64,000 nucleotides of DNA, from the NCBI RefSeq assembly GCF_023161965.1, contig NZ_JALNTY010000003.1, positions 105,271 through 169,270 of the forward strand, given 5' to 3'. The notes beneath the pieces were generated by a model. The model searched no databases. It saw only the letters and a list, made by a program, of their open reading frames with translations, and had not been told where the DNA came from. Shown here piece after piece: positions 10,241-18,656 of the stretch. The DNA comes from Anaerosoma tenue. Lineage in GTDB: Bacteria > Actinomycetota > Coriobacteriia > Anaerosomatales > Anaerosomataceae. The stretch's first letter is position 1; the number at the start of each line of letters is the position of its first letter. A program made the position numbers and the translations under genes.

Positions 10241-11901
10241 TCCAACACCGCCCCTCGTTCAGCACCTGTGACGAAACGCGCGTAGCGGGCGAGGTAGCCC
10301 CGCGCGACCTTCGGCTCCGGCGCCTTCCATGCTGCACGCCTGGCCTCGAGCTCGGATCCCGGCACCTCGAGCGTGAGCGAACCGGTGTCGATGTCGATGG
10401 AGATGGTGTCGCCCTCGCGCACGAGCGCGATCGGGCCGCCGGCGGCCGCCTCCGGGCTCACATGGCCGATGGACGCACCCGAAGTGGCGCCGCTGAAGCG
10501 GCCGTCGGTGATGAGCGCAACGCTCGTGGCGAGTCCCATTCCCTTGACGGAGGCTGTGGGCGAGAGCATCTCGCGCATCCCCGGGCCGCCTTTGGGACCC
10601 TCGTAGCGGATGACGATCACGTCACCCGCCTCGATGCGACCGCCGAGGATCGCCTCGCTAGCCGCCTCTTCCGACTCGAACACCCGCGCCGGACCGCTGT
10701 GGTGGCGCATCTCCGGCGCAACCGCCGACTGCTTCACCACGGCGCCCGCCGGAGCGAGGTCGCCCTTCATCACGCGCAGACCGCCGAAGGGCGCGTACGG
10801 GTCATCGAGCGGACGGATCACGGTGCCGTCGGCGCCTTGCACCGCTGCGAGATTCTCGCCCACGGTCTGTCCGGTGACCGTACGCGCCGCCGTGTCGATC
10901 AGGCCGCCCTTGGCGAGCTCCGCCATGATCGCGGGGATACCGCCTGCGAAGTACAGGTCCTCGATGTGTATCGCGCCCGCCGGCGAGACGCGCACGAGGT
11001 TGGGGGTGCGCTCCGAGACCGCCTGCCAGTCGTCAAGCGTGATCGGCGCGCCTGCCTCGGCGGCTATGGCGGTGAGATGGAGGACCGTGTTGGACGACCC
11101 ACCAAACGCCATGTCGAGCGTCATCGCGTTGGCGATGGCGGCGGGCGTCATGATCTGCCGTGCGGTGATGCCGCGTTCGAGCATCGTCATCACCTGCATG
11201 CCGGCGCGCTTGGCCAAACGGATACGCTCGGAGTAAACGGCCGGCACGGTGCCGTTGCCCGGCAGACCCATGCCGATCGCCTCGGTGAGGCAGTTCATGG
11301 AGTTGGCGGTGAACATGCCCGCGCAGCTTCCGCAGGTAGGGCATGCGTTGTTCTCGAGCTCGAGGAGCGACTCGTCGCTCACCTCGCCCTTGGCGTGGGC
11401 GCCAACGGCGGTGAAGACGGTGTCCAGGTCGACGTGCCGATTCTCCCAGCGACCGGCAAGCATCGGTCCGGCCGACACCACCACGGTGGGCAGGTCGAGG
11501 CGCGCGGCGGCGATGAGCATGCCGGGGATGATCTTGTCGCAGTTGGGGATGAGCACGACCGCGTCGAACGCGTGGGCCGAGACCGCGATCTCCACCGAGT
11601 CGGCGATGACTTCGCGGCTCGCCAGGGAGTACCTCATGCCCTGGTGACCCATCGCGATGCCGTCGCACACCCCGATGGTGGAGATCTCGAGCGGAGTGCC
11701 GCCGGCCATACGCACGCCGGCCTTCACGGCGTCGGCGACCCGGTCCATGCCCACATGACCGGGGATGATCTCATTGGCGGAGTTGATCACGGCAACAAGC
11801 GGGCGCGCGATCTCCTCGTCGGTGAGGCCGTCGGCCTTCAAGAGGCTGCGATGAGGCGCCCGTGCGGGGCCGCTCTTCATCAGGTCGCTTCGATACTCCA
11901 T
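10237..11901 (-). CDS. ilvD: Dihydroxyacid dehydratase
   Basis: This 554-residue Fe-S dehydratase forms the 2-oxoacids of valine and isoleucine. Cluster cysteines are visible in [13 protein letters not shown] and [20 protein letters not shown]. Other signatures are [11 protein letters not shown]-like ([15 protein letters not shown]) and [15 protein letters not shown] chose the ATG at 11901 ([20 protein letters not shown], the normal N-terminus of the family). A longer in-frame reading would run into the leader RNA. It is the first gene of the ilv operon and is preceded by a 350-base leader with T-box features. Confidence 0.95.
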   Translation of the reverse strand: MEYRSDLMKSGPARAPHRSLLKADGLTDEEIARPLVAVINSANEIIPGHVGMDRVADAVKAGVRMAGGTPLEISTIGVCDGIAMGHQGMRYSLASREVIADSVEIAVSAHAFDAVVLIPNCDKIIPGMLIAAARLDLPTVVVSAGPMLAGRWENRHVDLDTVFTAVGAHAKGEVSDESLLELENNACPTCGSCAGMFTANSMNCLTEAIGMGLPGNGTVPAVYSERIRLAKRAGMQVMTMLERGITARQIMTPAAIANAMTLDMAFGGSSNTVLHLTAIAAEAGAPITLDDWQAVSERTPNLVRVSPAGAIHIEDLYFAGGIPAIMAELAKGGLIDTAARTVTGQTVGENLAAVQGADGTVIRPLDDPYAPFGGLRVMKGDLAPAGAVVKQSAVAPEMRHHSGPARVFESEEAASEAILGGRIEAGDVIVIRYEGPKGGPGMREMLSPTASVKGMGLATSVALITDGRFSGATSGASIGHVSPEAAAGGPIALVREGDTISIDIDTGSLTLEVPGSELEARRAAWKAPEPKVARGYLARYARFVTGAERGAVLE

Positions 11902-12050
11902 GCTCAGACCCTGCCTTCCTGGGCGGGGACCCGTTGTGCCGCATGGAGCGAGGTGAGAGATGCAGAGGATCGGCTCGCAGCCGTCCGCATCCATGGAGAC
12001 GGCACGTATGCCCGGATCGGGCGATGCCATCACACTCATGCGGCAGGTAA

Positions 12051-12250
12051 CGGATGCCGCCGACCCGTCCTACTTGGTCCAGCCCCTGCGGAGGTCGTCC
12101 GCACCGGGTACCGGATCGTTCTTCCGGGTGGCTCTGGGGTGGGTTTCGAAGCGTCCCGCGCCGGGTTTCCACCGTCCCCGACTCTCTATTGCTGGGATTG
12201 ACCTCTACTGTTCCCCGTCTACGCCGATCGTGCTCTGCGCTTGTGAGGCT
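12051..12250 (-). promoter_or_regulatory. T-box-like leader of the ilvD-ilvB-ilvN-ilvC operon
   Basis: Stem I landmarks appear in order on the minus strand. GGGGAACAGTAGAGG, with the AGTA S-turn, is at 12202-12216. AGAGAGTCGGGGACGG begins a distal-loop block, continued by TGGAAACCCGGC, at 12160-12187. CCCCAGAGCC closes the stem at 12130-12139. AAGTAGG and CCGTTACC downstream resemble the stem II/III linker. The 8-base specifier strand reads GAAACCCA (12140-12147), so the codon is CCC or ACC, not a Leu, Ile or Val codon. The tRNA-acceptor-binding T-box sequence is degenerate: CGGCACAACG close to the ilvD start is the best match to TGGnACCrCG. The aptamer call is fairly secure from motifs; the cognate tRNA is not. 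Confidence 0.65.
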
Positions 12251-12253
12251 GCG

Positions 12254-12259
12254 AGTATA
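12254..12259 (-). promoter_or_regulatory. -10 box of the ilvD leader transcript
   Basis: TATACT lies a few bases upstream of the T-box-like region and identical hexamers precede leuA and the gene at 57629. A matching -35 is unclear: TTGTGC lies 19 bases upstream, inside the adjacent hairpin. Confidence 0.5.
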
Positions 12260-12267
12260 CACGAATG

Positions 12268-12297
12268 CTGAAGGGCCTGCACAAGCAGGCCCTTCAG
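12268..12297. terminator. Perfect 13-bp hairpin after the cytochrome gene
   Basis: CTGAAGGGCCTGC pairs with GCAGGCCCTTCAG around a 4-base loop, 100 bases past the cytochrome stop and just upstream of the ilvD -10 box. There is no U-tract on either strand, but the stem is very strong. It probably insulates the ilv promoter. The remaining 12298-12396 segment shows nothing else. Confidence 0.6.
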
Positions 12298-12396
12298 CCC
12301 CTCAACGAGATCCCATGGGTCCCCCCGGACCTCGGACTCCCCTGCTCGTCGCGGCCGAGCCCCTACCCTCTCGGGCAGGCTCCCGGCCGGGCACAT

Positions 12397-13737
12397 CTAC
12401 CAGCGGCTCGGACGATCACGGTGCCGCGCAGGGTGACACGCATCGCACGTGCCGTCCCAGGGCGCCGTGAACGAGTCCACATACGTCTCGTGACACTCCA
12501 CGCAGCCAACGGCGACGGTGGGCTTGAAGTGCTCGGTCTTGAGGTCCATGGAGTGGCAGTTGGGACAACCATTGCTCAAGGGCACTGACGCGTGAACGTC
12601 CACCGGGTAGTGCTGTGTCTCGACCGGCTGAAGCGCCCCGTGGCACGACGCGCACTCGATCGTGGCTGTGGACCAGTCGATCCGTCCGGCGGGCGCCCTG
12701 TGGCACAGTGCGCAGTCGGCAGAGCCGTCTGCAGCCACGTGCAGCGCGAGCGTGTCGCCCGTCTCGTGGCAATCCACGCAACCCGCGCTGTCGATGGCCG
12801 TATGGATCACGGACACATCGCCGTGGATCTCGTGACAGTCGTCGCAACCGGTAAGGCCGGCTGCGATCTCATCGGCATAGAGCGCGTTGGCGTGGCAACC
12901 CACACACCCGAACTCGCCCTCCTCGACGGTGCGATGCTCCTCATGGATGGTCATGAGGTCTCCCGAGGAATCATGGCACCCGTCGTCACTGCACCCGGAC
13001 ATCGGCGCCCAGGAACTGGTGTGCCGCTCGGCCCCGTAATGCTCCTCGAAGGTGAAGTGGCACGTAGCGCACTGCGGGATGAACTCGACCACGGCCACCT
13101 TGGCGAGATCGTGACAGGCCGGGTTGACGCACGTGGAGGGCTCGGTGACCGTACCGGTCCCGGTGGCCTGCACGTAGCTGACGCCCGGATAGCCGGAGAC
13201 CGCGTGGTCCCCGTGTGGCACGGCATCAGAGTGGCATGCCGAGCAGGCTGCTGCCGCGTGACAACTCTGGCATTCGGCGGTGCTGCCCACCTTGAACACC
13301 AGCGAGTTGACCCAACCCTCGCCGGAGTGCGCCGCATGGAGCGTCTGCGGAGTACTGCTGAGGGAAACGGACGTCTTGAAGGTGCCGTAGACCGGATCGA
13401 TGTACGTGGAAGTGAAGCGCTGCGTCAGATCCCGGATGATCGGCAGCATGCCACTATGGCAGTCGCTGCAGCGCGTGAACAGGAACGATGGGTTGTGCCA
13501 GTGCTGGCTCGTGTTGATCGCACCATGGCAGGTCGAGCACCTCGTGTAGTCCACGGCACCGACGCGGAAGTCCACGACGCGCACGCCGCTGACGGCGTCC
13601 ACGCCGTGACAGACGTAGCACTCTTCCGAGCCGCTCGAGTACGTGGTGTCACCGGTCTCCTCGGCAATGGCCACACCTGCAGCGAGTGCGACAGTGACCA
13701 GAGCGAGGACCAGCACGGGCATGATACGAGGACGCAT
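12397..13737 (-). CDS. Secreted multihaem c-type cytochrome, 14 CxxCH plus two CX4CH sites
   Basis: The precursor has 446 residues with an export signal (MRPRIMPVLVLALVTVALAA, cleavage near AIAEE). I count fourteen CxxCH haem sites (first CYVCH, last CDACH) and two CX4CH variants, CVNPACH and CSDDGCH, so up to 16 haems, about one per 27 residues. There is no C-terminal membrane anchor, so it should be free in the cell-wall space or an outer-surface electron carrier. The ATG at 13737 has AGAGGTGG upstream. It is a single-gene transcript with a promoter and a terminator-bearing leader. I cannot place it in a named cytochrome family; a role in respiratory or extracellular electron transfer is inferred from the haem count. 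Confidence 0.92.
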   Translation of the reverse strand: MRPRIMPVLVLALVTVALAAGVAIAEETGDTTYSSGSEECYVCHGVDAVSGVRVVDFRVGAVDYTRCSTCHGAINTSQHWHNPSFLFTRCSDCHSGMLPIIRDLTQRFTSTYIDPVYGTFKTSVSLSSTPQTLHAAHSGEGWVNSLVFKVGSTAECQSCHAAAACSACHSDAVPHGDHAVSGYPGVSYVQATGTGTVTEPSTCVNPACHDLAKVAVVEFIPQCATCHFTFEEHYGAERHTSSWAPMSGCSDDGCHDSSGDLMTIHEEHRTVEEGEFGCVGCHANALYADEIAAGLTGCDDCHEIHGDVSVIHTAIDSAGCVDCHETGDTLALHVAADGSADCALCHRAPAGRIDWSTATIECASCHGALQPVETQHYPVDVHASVPLSNGCPNCHSMDLKTEHFKPTVAVGCVECHETYVDSFTAPWDGTCDACHPARHRDRPSRW

Positions 13738-13831
13738 ACGGATCGCCACCTCTTCTTCGGCACCGACATGTCGAAAAAGCCCACATGGGCGGCCCGGCCG
13801 CATCCCCCGTCCGCCCCTAGGGCGGGAAATG

Positions 13832-13861
13832 AAAAAACCGGCCGAACACGATCAGCCGGTT
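13832..13861 (-). terminator. Intrinsic terminator inside the cytochrome leader
   Basis: The stem AACCGGC/GCCGGTT is followed by six T residues on the minus strand, about 95 bases before the cytochrome ATG and 90 bases after the predicted transcription start. Its position inside the 5' leader suggests conditional termination. A weaker GCCC/GGGC hairpin with five T residues follows at 13774-13790. Confidence 0.7.
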
Positions 13862-13960
13862 GCGCCACTCGCTCCCCGTCATCCAGGCGCCCAATCACAG
13901 ATGGCGGTTCATCGCTTCGGATCGGCCCGGCACTCCCCCATATCCACCGGGCGATTGTGA

Positions 13961-13989
13961 ATTATGAACGCTCTTGTACCGATTCGCAA
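13961..13989 (-). promoter_or_regulatory. Promoter of the cytochrome transcript
   Basis: TTGCGA (13984-13989) and CATAAT (13961-13966) are separated by exactly 17 bases. The predicted start near 13953 leaves a leader of about 215 bases. The leader carries a 21-codon ORF (13817-13882) that overlaps the terminator. Nothing recognisable lies in 13990-14157 except the ribosome site of the next plus-strand gene. Confidence 0.6.
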
Positions 13990-14157
13990 CCTTGTTGTGA
14001 CACGCAACACATTAATGCCCATTCACACTGATGAGCGGCAGCACGTGACGATCAGACGCCGCACTCAGCCGCTCGGCACATCTGGGGACATATGAAGTAA
14101 CCGTTGGTCCCTCGATCGAGTCCTTCCATACGTGCCATCCGCTGGACAGGAGGCTCC

Positions 14158-15306
14158 GTGCGCCCGGTCATCGTGTACGACACCTTGCTTGGCGCATACG
14201 ACCTCGCGCCCTGGCACCCGCTCCGTCCCGAGCGGGTGACCCTGACACTCGATCTGATCGCCGCGTACGGCCTCATCGCCACCGGCGACGACCCTGGGCC
14301 GGGACGGTTCTCGCTCCTGCCACCCCGGGCGATCGACCGCGAGGCGCTGGCGCTTGTGCATGATGAGACGTACATCGAGGCCGTCGAGAGGGCCTCCATC
14401 GACCCGGATGCGCGGGTCGGGCACGGGATCGGCACCGGGGACGACCCGGCGTTCGCGGGGATGCACGAGGCCGCCACGCGCGTGGTAGCCGCCACGTGTA
14501 CCGCATTGGACCACGTGCTTTCCGGTGTCTCAGTGCGGGCGTTCGCGCCAGCGGGCGGGCTACACCATGCGCACCGAGACCGTGCCGCCGGCTTCTGCAT
14601 CTACAACGACGCCGCCGTCGCGATGGTACGCGCTCTATCCGAGCGGCCCGATCTCCGTATCGCCTACATCGACATCGACGCCCACCATGCCGACGGCGTG
14701 CAGGAGGCGTTCTGCAACGAGCCGCGGGTGCTTGTGGCCTCGATCCACGAGGACGGCCGGTACCTGTTCCCGGGCACCGGCTCCTATCGAGAGCGCGGAG
14801 CAGGTGATGGCCTCGGCACGACGATCAACGTGCCGCTGCCGCCGTACGCGGGACCTGACGGTTATCGGCTCGCCTTCGACAAGGTGGTGGATCCGCTGGT
14901 GCGCTCCTTCGCGCCCGACGTGATCGTCACCCAGAACGGCGCGGACGCACATTGGAGCGACCCGCTCACCTCGCTCGGCATGACCGTGCCCGGATACGAG
15001 ATGCTGTTCACCCGGCTGAGCACGCTGGCCGACCGGGTCTGCGGCGGTCGGCTCGTCGCCCTTGGCGGAGGCGGGTATTCCTGGCTCACCGTGGTGCCCC
15101 GTGTGTGGACGCTGCTCGCCGCCTCGCTCCTGCGCCTTGACCTGTCCGATGAGATCCCCGCTGCATGGCAGGAACGGGTACGCGCACTCGGCGGGGAACC
15201 ACCGACACGGCTCCGAGAGGACCCCGGTCCCGACCTGGACGACGACACGGTCGCGCGTGTCGAGCACGACACCGCCCATGTGATCTCACGCATCATGGCC
15301 GGATGA
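14158..15306 (+). CDS. AcuC-like histone-deacetylase-fold enzyme
   Basis: This 382-residue zinc hydrolase belongs to the class that includes AcuC and acetylpolyamine amidohydrolases. Catalytic and metal motifs are in order: GGLHHAHRDRAAGFCIYND (active-site His pair), IDIDAHHADGVQ (zinc Asp/His), QNGADAHWSDPLTSLGMT (zinc Asp) and LGGGGYS. I chose the GTG at 14158 because AGGAGG lies 4 bases upstream. AcuC proteins deacetylate acetyl-CoA synthetase in other bacteria. No acs, acuA or pat gene is nearby, so the substrate here is unknown. It is monocistronic, flanked by minus-strand genes. Confidence 0.88.
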   Translation: MRPVIVYDTLLGAYDLAPWHPLRPERVTLTLDLIAAYGLIATGDDPGPGRFSLLPPRAIDREALALVHDETYIEAVERASIDPDARVGHGIGTGDDPAFAGMHEAATRVVAATCTALDHVLSGVSVRAFAPAGGLHHAHRDRAAGFCIYNDAAVAMVRALSERPDLRIAYIDIDAHHADGVQEAFCNEPRVLVASIHEDGRYLFPGTGSYRERGAGDGLGTTINVPLPPYAGPDGYRLAFDKVVDPLVRSFAPDVIVTQNGADAHWSDPLTSLGMTVPGYEMLFTRLSTLADRVCGGRLVALGGGGYSWLTVVPRVWTLLAASLLRLDLSDEIPAAWQERVRALGGEPPTRLREDPGPDLDDDTVARVEHDTAHVISRIMAG

Positions 15307-15321
15307 CGACCGGCAGCCGAG

Positions 15322-16491
15322 TCATCGAACGCCGAGGTCCACGAGCGCACGGCGCATACCGTCCCCGAGGATCACGGAGACGAGCCATGTCGGCTCGCCC
15401 TGCATCGCGTTCCCCTCGATGAGGTAGACGGCAGAGCCGTCACCGCTCCACATCAGCGGGTAGCAGTCGCGACGCCCGGACAATTCCACCAACCGCCCAC
15501 CCGCCGCCGGCAGCGCGAACGCGCGAGAGTACCCGTCGTCGCCGCGCTCGGCGAAGCACACCCACGAACCGTCCGGCGAACGGAGCAGATCGGCGTATGC
15601 GACGGGCCGCGCCGACTGTGCCCGCGTCAACTCGGCCCGGTCCCCTCTGCCGTCGAGTCTCATCGAACGCAGCGACACCGCACCGGAGACGTCGGGGCCG
15701 CTTCCGTAGTAGACCCGCTCATCGGTGCAGCAGACGCCGGAGACGGGGGCGCTGGTGATGTAGCGCCGCGTGCCGTCATCCTGCCAGACCGCGATCTCGC
15801 CGCGACGTGCAGCGTCGATGACCGCCACCACCGTCCGCCCATCCGGAGAGACCACCGGCATCGTCCCCGCCATGAGCAACGTCGCGGCCGCGCCGCTGCG
15901 GTCGGCGCGCATCACACGGGAGCCGGATGCGGCGTAGACCAGCCAGCCCGAGTCGGGAGCCCACGCAGGAGGGTCGTCGATGGCAGGACCCACGGACACC
16001 CGATCGCCGCTATCGACATCCACCAGCACCAGCTGACCCGATCCGCCGTCGATCAACGCGAGGGTGCCGCCATCAGGCGAGAGCGTGAACGCACCAGAGC
16101 CCGACTCGGCCACGCGCCGCTCGTCCGCGCCATCCTCCGTAACAACGCATAGCCACCCGTCGCGACGGTACGCGACGGAGCCGGAAACGTTCCCTGCCGT
16201 GTCCTGCGCCGGCGCCGGAGCATCGGGAGAGGCCGCGACCTCCTCCCGCCCCTCCTCTCCGATGAGGGCGGAGTCGTACCCGGGCGCCGGTGAGATTGTC
16301 TCGGTGGTCTGCTCGGCAGGCGTGATCGTAGGGGTGGTCTCACCGCCCGGCACGACGGCAGGTTCGCCACCGAGCAGCGCGACCAACCCCGCGGCGGCGG
16401 CTACGAGCACGACGGCGGCACCGAGCAGGATCCCCGCCCGATGCCGCCGGTCGATATCGTGCCAGTCTGACGGTGTAGTGCCCCCGGCCAC
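15322..16491 (-). CDS. Membrane-anchored TolB/WD40-like beta-propeller protein
   Basis: This 389-residue protein has a short cytoplasmic N-terminus, one transmembrane helix (about residues 20-41, ILLGAAVVLVAAAAGLVALL) and a Thr/Pro/Glu-rich linker to residue 100. Propeller blades follow, with repeated SPDG motifs (FTLSPDGGTLAL, PVVSPDGRTVVAV, RSPDGSWVCF). The propeller faces outside. Only two Cys pairs are seen (VCCTD and isolated Cys). It starts 21 bases after the isocitrate dehydrogenase stop and may be cotranscribed with it. No enzymatic motif is visible; such proteins usually bind ligands or partners at the cell surface. Confidence 0.75.
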   Translation of the reverse strand: MAGGTTPSDWHDIDRRHRAGILLGAAVVLVAAAAGLVALLGGEPAVVPGGETTPTITPAEQTTETISPAPGYDSALIGEEGREEVAASPDAPAPAQDTAGNVSGSVAYRRDGWLCVVTEDGADERRVAESGSGAFTLSPDGGTLALIDGGSGQLVLVDVDSGDRVSVGPAIDDPPAWAPDSGWLVYAASGSRVMRADRSGAAATLLMAGTMPVVSPDGRTVVAVIDAARRGEIAVWQDDGTRRYITSAPVSGVCCTDERVYYGSGPDVSGAVSLRSMRLDGRGDRAELTRAQSARPVAYADLLRSPDGSWVCFAERGDDGYSRAFALPAAGGRLVELSGRRDCYPLMWSGDGSAVYLIEGNAMQGEPTWLVSVILGDGMRRALVDLGVR

Positions 16492-16512
16492 CGGCGGCCC
16501 GCCTTCCAGTCG

Positions 16513-17604
16513 CTACAAGCGCTCGATCAGCGCATTCGCGTACGCTTGCGTGCCCACGCAGCCGTCGGTACTGCCCGTGACCGAGCGTTTGATGTCATAG
16601 GTGACCTTGTCGCCCTCGCCGATGACTCCGCGCACGGCCGCGAGCACGCGGTCGGCCGCGTCGCGCTCGCCGAGGTGGTTCAACATCAGGACCGCCGAGA
16701 GAATCTCGGCCGTGGGGTTGGCCATGTCCTTGCCCGCGTATTTGGGCGCGCTGCCGTGCGTGGGCTCGAAGACCGCACAGTCGGCGCCGATGTTGGCGCC
16801 CGGCGCGATGCCGAGCCCGCCGATGAGCCCCGCGGCAAGGTCCGAGAGGATGTCGCCGTACAGGTTCGGCAGCACGAGCACATCCCACCACTCCGGGTGC
16901 AGCACCAGCTGCATGCAGGTGGCGTCCACTATGTAGTCCTCGAACTGGATGCCCGAGTCTTTGTACTCGGCGGCCACCTCGCGCGCGACCTTGAGGAAGA
17001 GGCCGTCGGAGTACTTGAGGATGTTAGCCTTGTGCACGGCCGTGACCTTCTTGCGACCGTTGGCTATCGCATAGTCGAAGGCGTACTTCACGATGCGCCG
17101 GCTGCGCTCGATGCTGATCGGCTTGAGCGAGATGCCCGAGTCGGGGCGGATGATGCCCGCGCCCTCGGCGGCCGCGAACTCGATGAGCTTGCGGGCGCCC
17201 TCGCTGCCCTGCTCGAACTCGATGCCCGCGTACAGGTCCTCGGTGTTCTCACGCACGATGACGAGGTCGATGTCATCGTAGCGGGCGCCGTTACCGGGGA
17301 TCGAGAATGCCGGACGCAGACACGCGTACAGGTCGAGCTCCTTGCGGATCGAGACGTTGACGCTGCGGAAGCCGGTGCCCACTGGCGTGGTGATCGGGCC
17401 CTTGATGGCGACCTTGTTCGTGCGGATGGAGTCGAGCACGTGCTCGGGAAGCGGCGTACCGTACTTCTCCATCACGTCGGCGCCTGCCTCGGCGACCTCC
17501 CACTCGATGTCGACGCCGGTGGCCTCCACCACGCGCGTCATCGCGGTGGTGAGCTCCGGCCCGATGCCATCACCGGGGATCAGAGTCACGGTGTGCTTAG
17601 CCAT
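16513..17604 (-). CDS. Isocitrate dehydrogenase (isocitrate/isopropylmalate family, short form)
   Basis: This 363-residue metal-dependent beta-decarboxylating dehydrogenase carries the isocitrate-type substrate signature [19 protein letters not shown]. Ser81, Asn83, Arg87 and Arg97 match the Ser113/Asn115/Arg119/Arg129 set of E. coli Icd, whereas leucine- and homoisocitrate-type enzymes differ at these positions. [15 protein letters not shown] and the metal-site aspartates ([13 protein letters not shown]) are present. The cofactor segment [17 protein letters not shown] has Lys-Tyr after APK as in NADP enzymes, so NADP preference is possible but unproven. With the synthase/hydratase operon at 18657-21622 it would complete citrate to 2-oxoglutarate. 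An AbrB/Doc module separates it from that operon. Confidence 0.88.
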   Translation of the reverse strand: MAKHTVTLIPGDGIGPELTTAMTRVVEATGVDIEWEVAEAGADVMEKYGTPLPEHVLDSIRTNKVAIKGPITTPVGTGFRSVNVSIRKELDLYACLRPAFSIPGNGARYDDIDLVIVRENTEDLYAGIEFEQGSEGARKLIEFAAAEGAGIIRPDSGISLKPISIERSRRIVKYAFDYAIANGRKKVTAVHKANILKYSDGLFLKVAREVAAEYKDSGIQFEDYIVDATCMQLVLHPEWWDVLVLPNLYGDILSDLAAGLIGGLGIAPGANIGADCAVFEPTHGSAPKYAGKDMANPTAEILSAVLMLNHLGERDAADRVLAAVRGVIGEGDKVTYDIKRSVTGSTDGCVGTQAYANALIERL

Positions 17605-17846
17605 TCAGGTGTACCTCCAGTGTTCGCGGACGGCTCACGCGGCGCGCCCTCGGACGGGTGGATGCGACGCCTGGGCGTCGCATGTGTGCCCGGTGATTGT
17701 ACGGCAGGGGAGCGCCACGGGGAGGAAATCGGAGCCGAGAAGACACCGGAAGGCCGAACCATACACTGTTGGTTTAACTTGGGTTATCATTTTGGTATAC
17801 GTTCGGTAAGTACATTACTCTACGCTTGCGCGTGGAGGTGAGGCCG

Positions 17847-18095
17847 ATGGGATGTGCGACAGTGATGCGCAAGAGACTCGTGAAACATGGCAACAGCAGG
17901 GCGCTGGTCATCGACAAGGCGATCCTCGAACTCCTCAACCTGGGAGACGACGAGGAAGTGATCGTCAGCACCGATGGCCGCTCGCTCACGATCACACCGG
18001 TCGCCGATATCGACGCGCGCCGGGCGCGGATCGATGAGGCATTGCTGCGTGTCGACGAGCGATACTCGACGACCCTGGACAGGCTTGCCAGATGA
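17847..18095 (+). CDS. AbrB/MazE-fold antitoxin of a Doc module
   Basis: This 82-residue protein has a swapped-hairpin DNA-binding domain: RKRLVKHGNSRALVIDKAIL and DEEVIVSTDGRSLTITP are the standard AbrB/SpoVT elements. A helical C-terminal tail (residues 55-82) would wrap the toxin. GGAGG lies 8 bases before the ATG. The stop overlaps the Doc start by 4 bases. The 240 bases upstream are AT-rich compared with the region (around 17762-17815) and contain likely promoter and operator elements, including GGTATACG, but I cannot assign hexamers confidently. Confidence 0.85.
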   Translation: MGCATVMRKRLVKHGNSRALVIDKAILELLNLGDDEEVIVSTDGRSLTITPVADIDARRARIDEALLRVDERYSTTLDRLAR

Positions 18096-18487
18096 ACCGT
18101 CCCGTCTTCCTTTCGATCGACGAGGTCGAGTATCTCCATCAACATGAAGTCGAACGTCGCGGGGGTTCGCATGGCCTCCGCGACAGAGGCATGCTTGAGT
18201 CTGCAGTGGCGATGCCTCAGGCAGGACTCGGCGATGAGTACCTCCACGAGGACCTCTTCGAGATGGCCGCCGCGTATCTGTTCCATATCGTCATGAACCA
18301 TCCGTTCATCGACGGTAACAAGCGCGCAGGTTTCGTGGCCGCCGTAGTGTTCCTGGATCTGAACGGCCTCGAGCTCATCATATCCGAGGAGGCGGCCTAC
18401 GAACTCGTGATCGGCGTCTGCGAGGGAACCGTCACGAAGAAGGCACTGGCCGCCGCGTTCCGCGAGAACGCCGAGGCGTTCGAGTAG
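18092..18487 (+). CDS. doc: Doc/Fic-family toxin
   Basis: This 131-residue Fic-fold protein has the Doc active-site motif HPFIDGNKRAGF, with catalytic His and the NKR anion-binding end. The helices MLESAVAMPQAG and LFEMAAAYLFHIVMNH precede it. Doc of phage P1 phosphorylates elongation factor Tu; the same activity is inferred here. Full length suggests an intact toxin neutralised by the overlapping AbrB-type gene. It is convergent with the hydratase small-subunit gene, with a long inverted repeat between them. Confidence 0.9.
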   Translation: MNRPVFLSIDEVEYLHQHEVERRGGSHGLRDRGMLESAVAMPQAGLGDEYLHEDLFEMAAAYLFHIVMNHPFIDGNKRAGFVAAVVFLDLNGLELIISEEAAYELVIGVCEGTVTKKALAAAFRENAEAFE

Positions 18488-18535
18488 TAGCGCCTGGGGG
18501 CCGCGTGCGGGTGAGGGCCCGGCAGATGGTCGCAG

Positions 18536-18646
18536 CGCTCCATTTGCGAGGCTCGAGCACAGGGTACCCAGACGCGAGTCACCCCGGGGTATGGCCTAAG
18601 CGCTCCATTTGCGAAGCTCGAGCGCGTGGCCATACCCCGGGGTGAC
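18536..18646. repeat. Direct repeat and 19-bp inverted repeat between doc and the hydratase gene
   Basis: A 23-base direct repeat CGCTCCATTTGCGAnGCTCGA (plus GC) occurs at 18536-18558 and 18601-18623 with one mismatch. The second copy lies in the loop of a perfect inverted repeat, GTCACCCCGGGGTATGGCC at 18578-18596 with its complement at 18628-18646. The stem could act as a bidirectional terminator for two convergent genes; the repeat design also fits a dispersed REP-like element. Confidence 0.7.
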
Positions 18647-18656
18647 CTTGGTGCCG

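Noticed and set aside
13738-13953. c-di-GMP (GEMM) riboswitch before the cytochrome
   Set aside because: The conserved GEMM segments such as GGCAAACC and GACGCAAAGCC are absent; kept only as an unassigned leader.
18397-18633. Minus-strand reading overlapping doc and the repeat element
   Set aside because: It runs antisense through the conserved Doc end and the repeats; no start signal.
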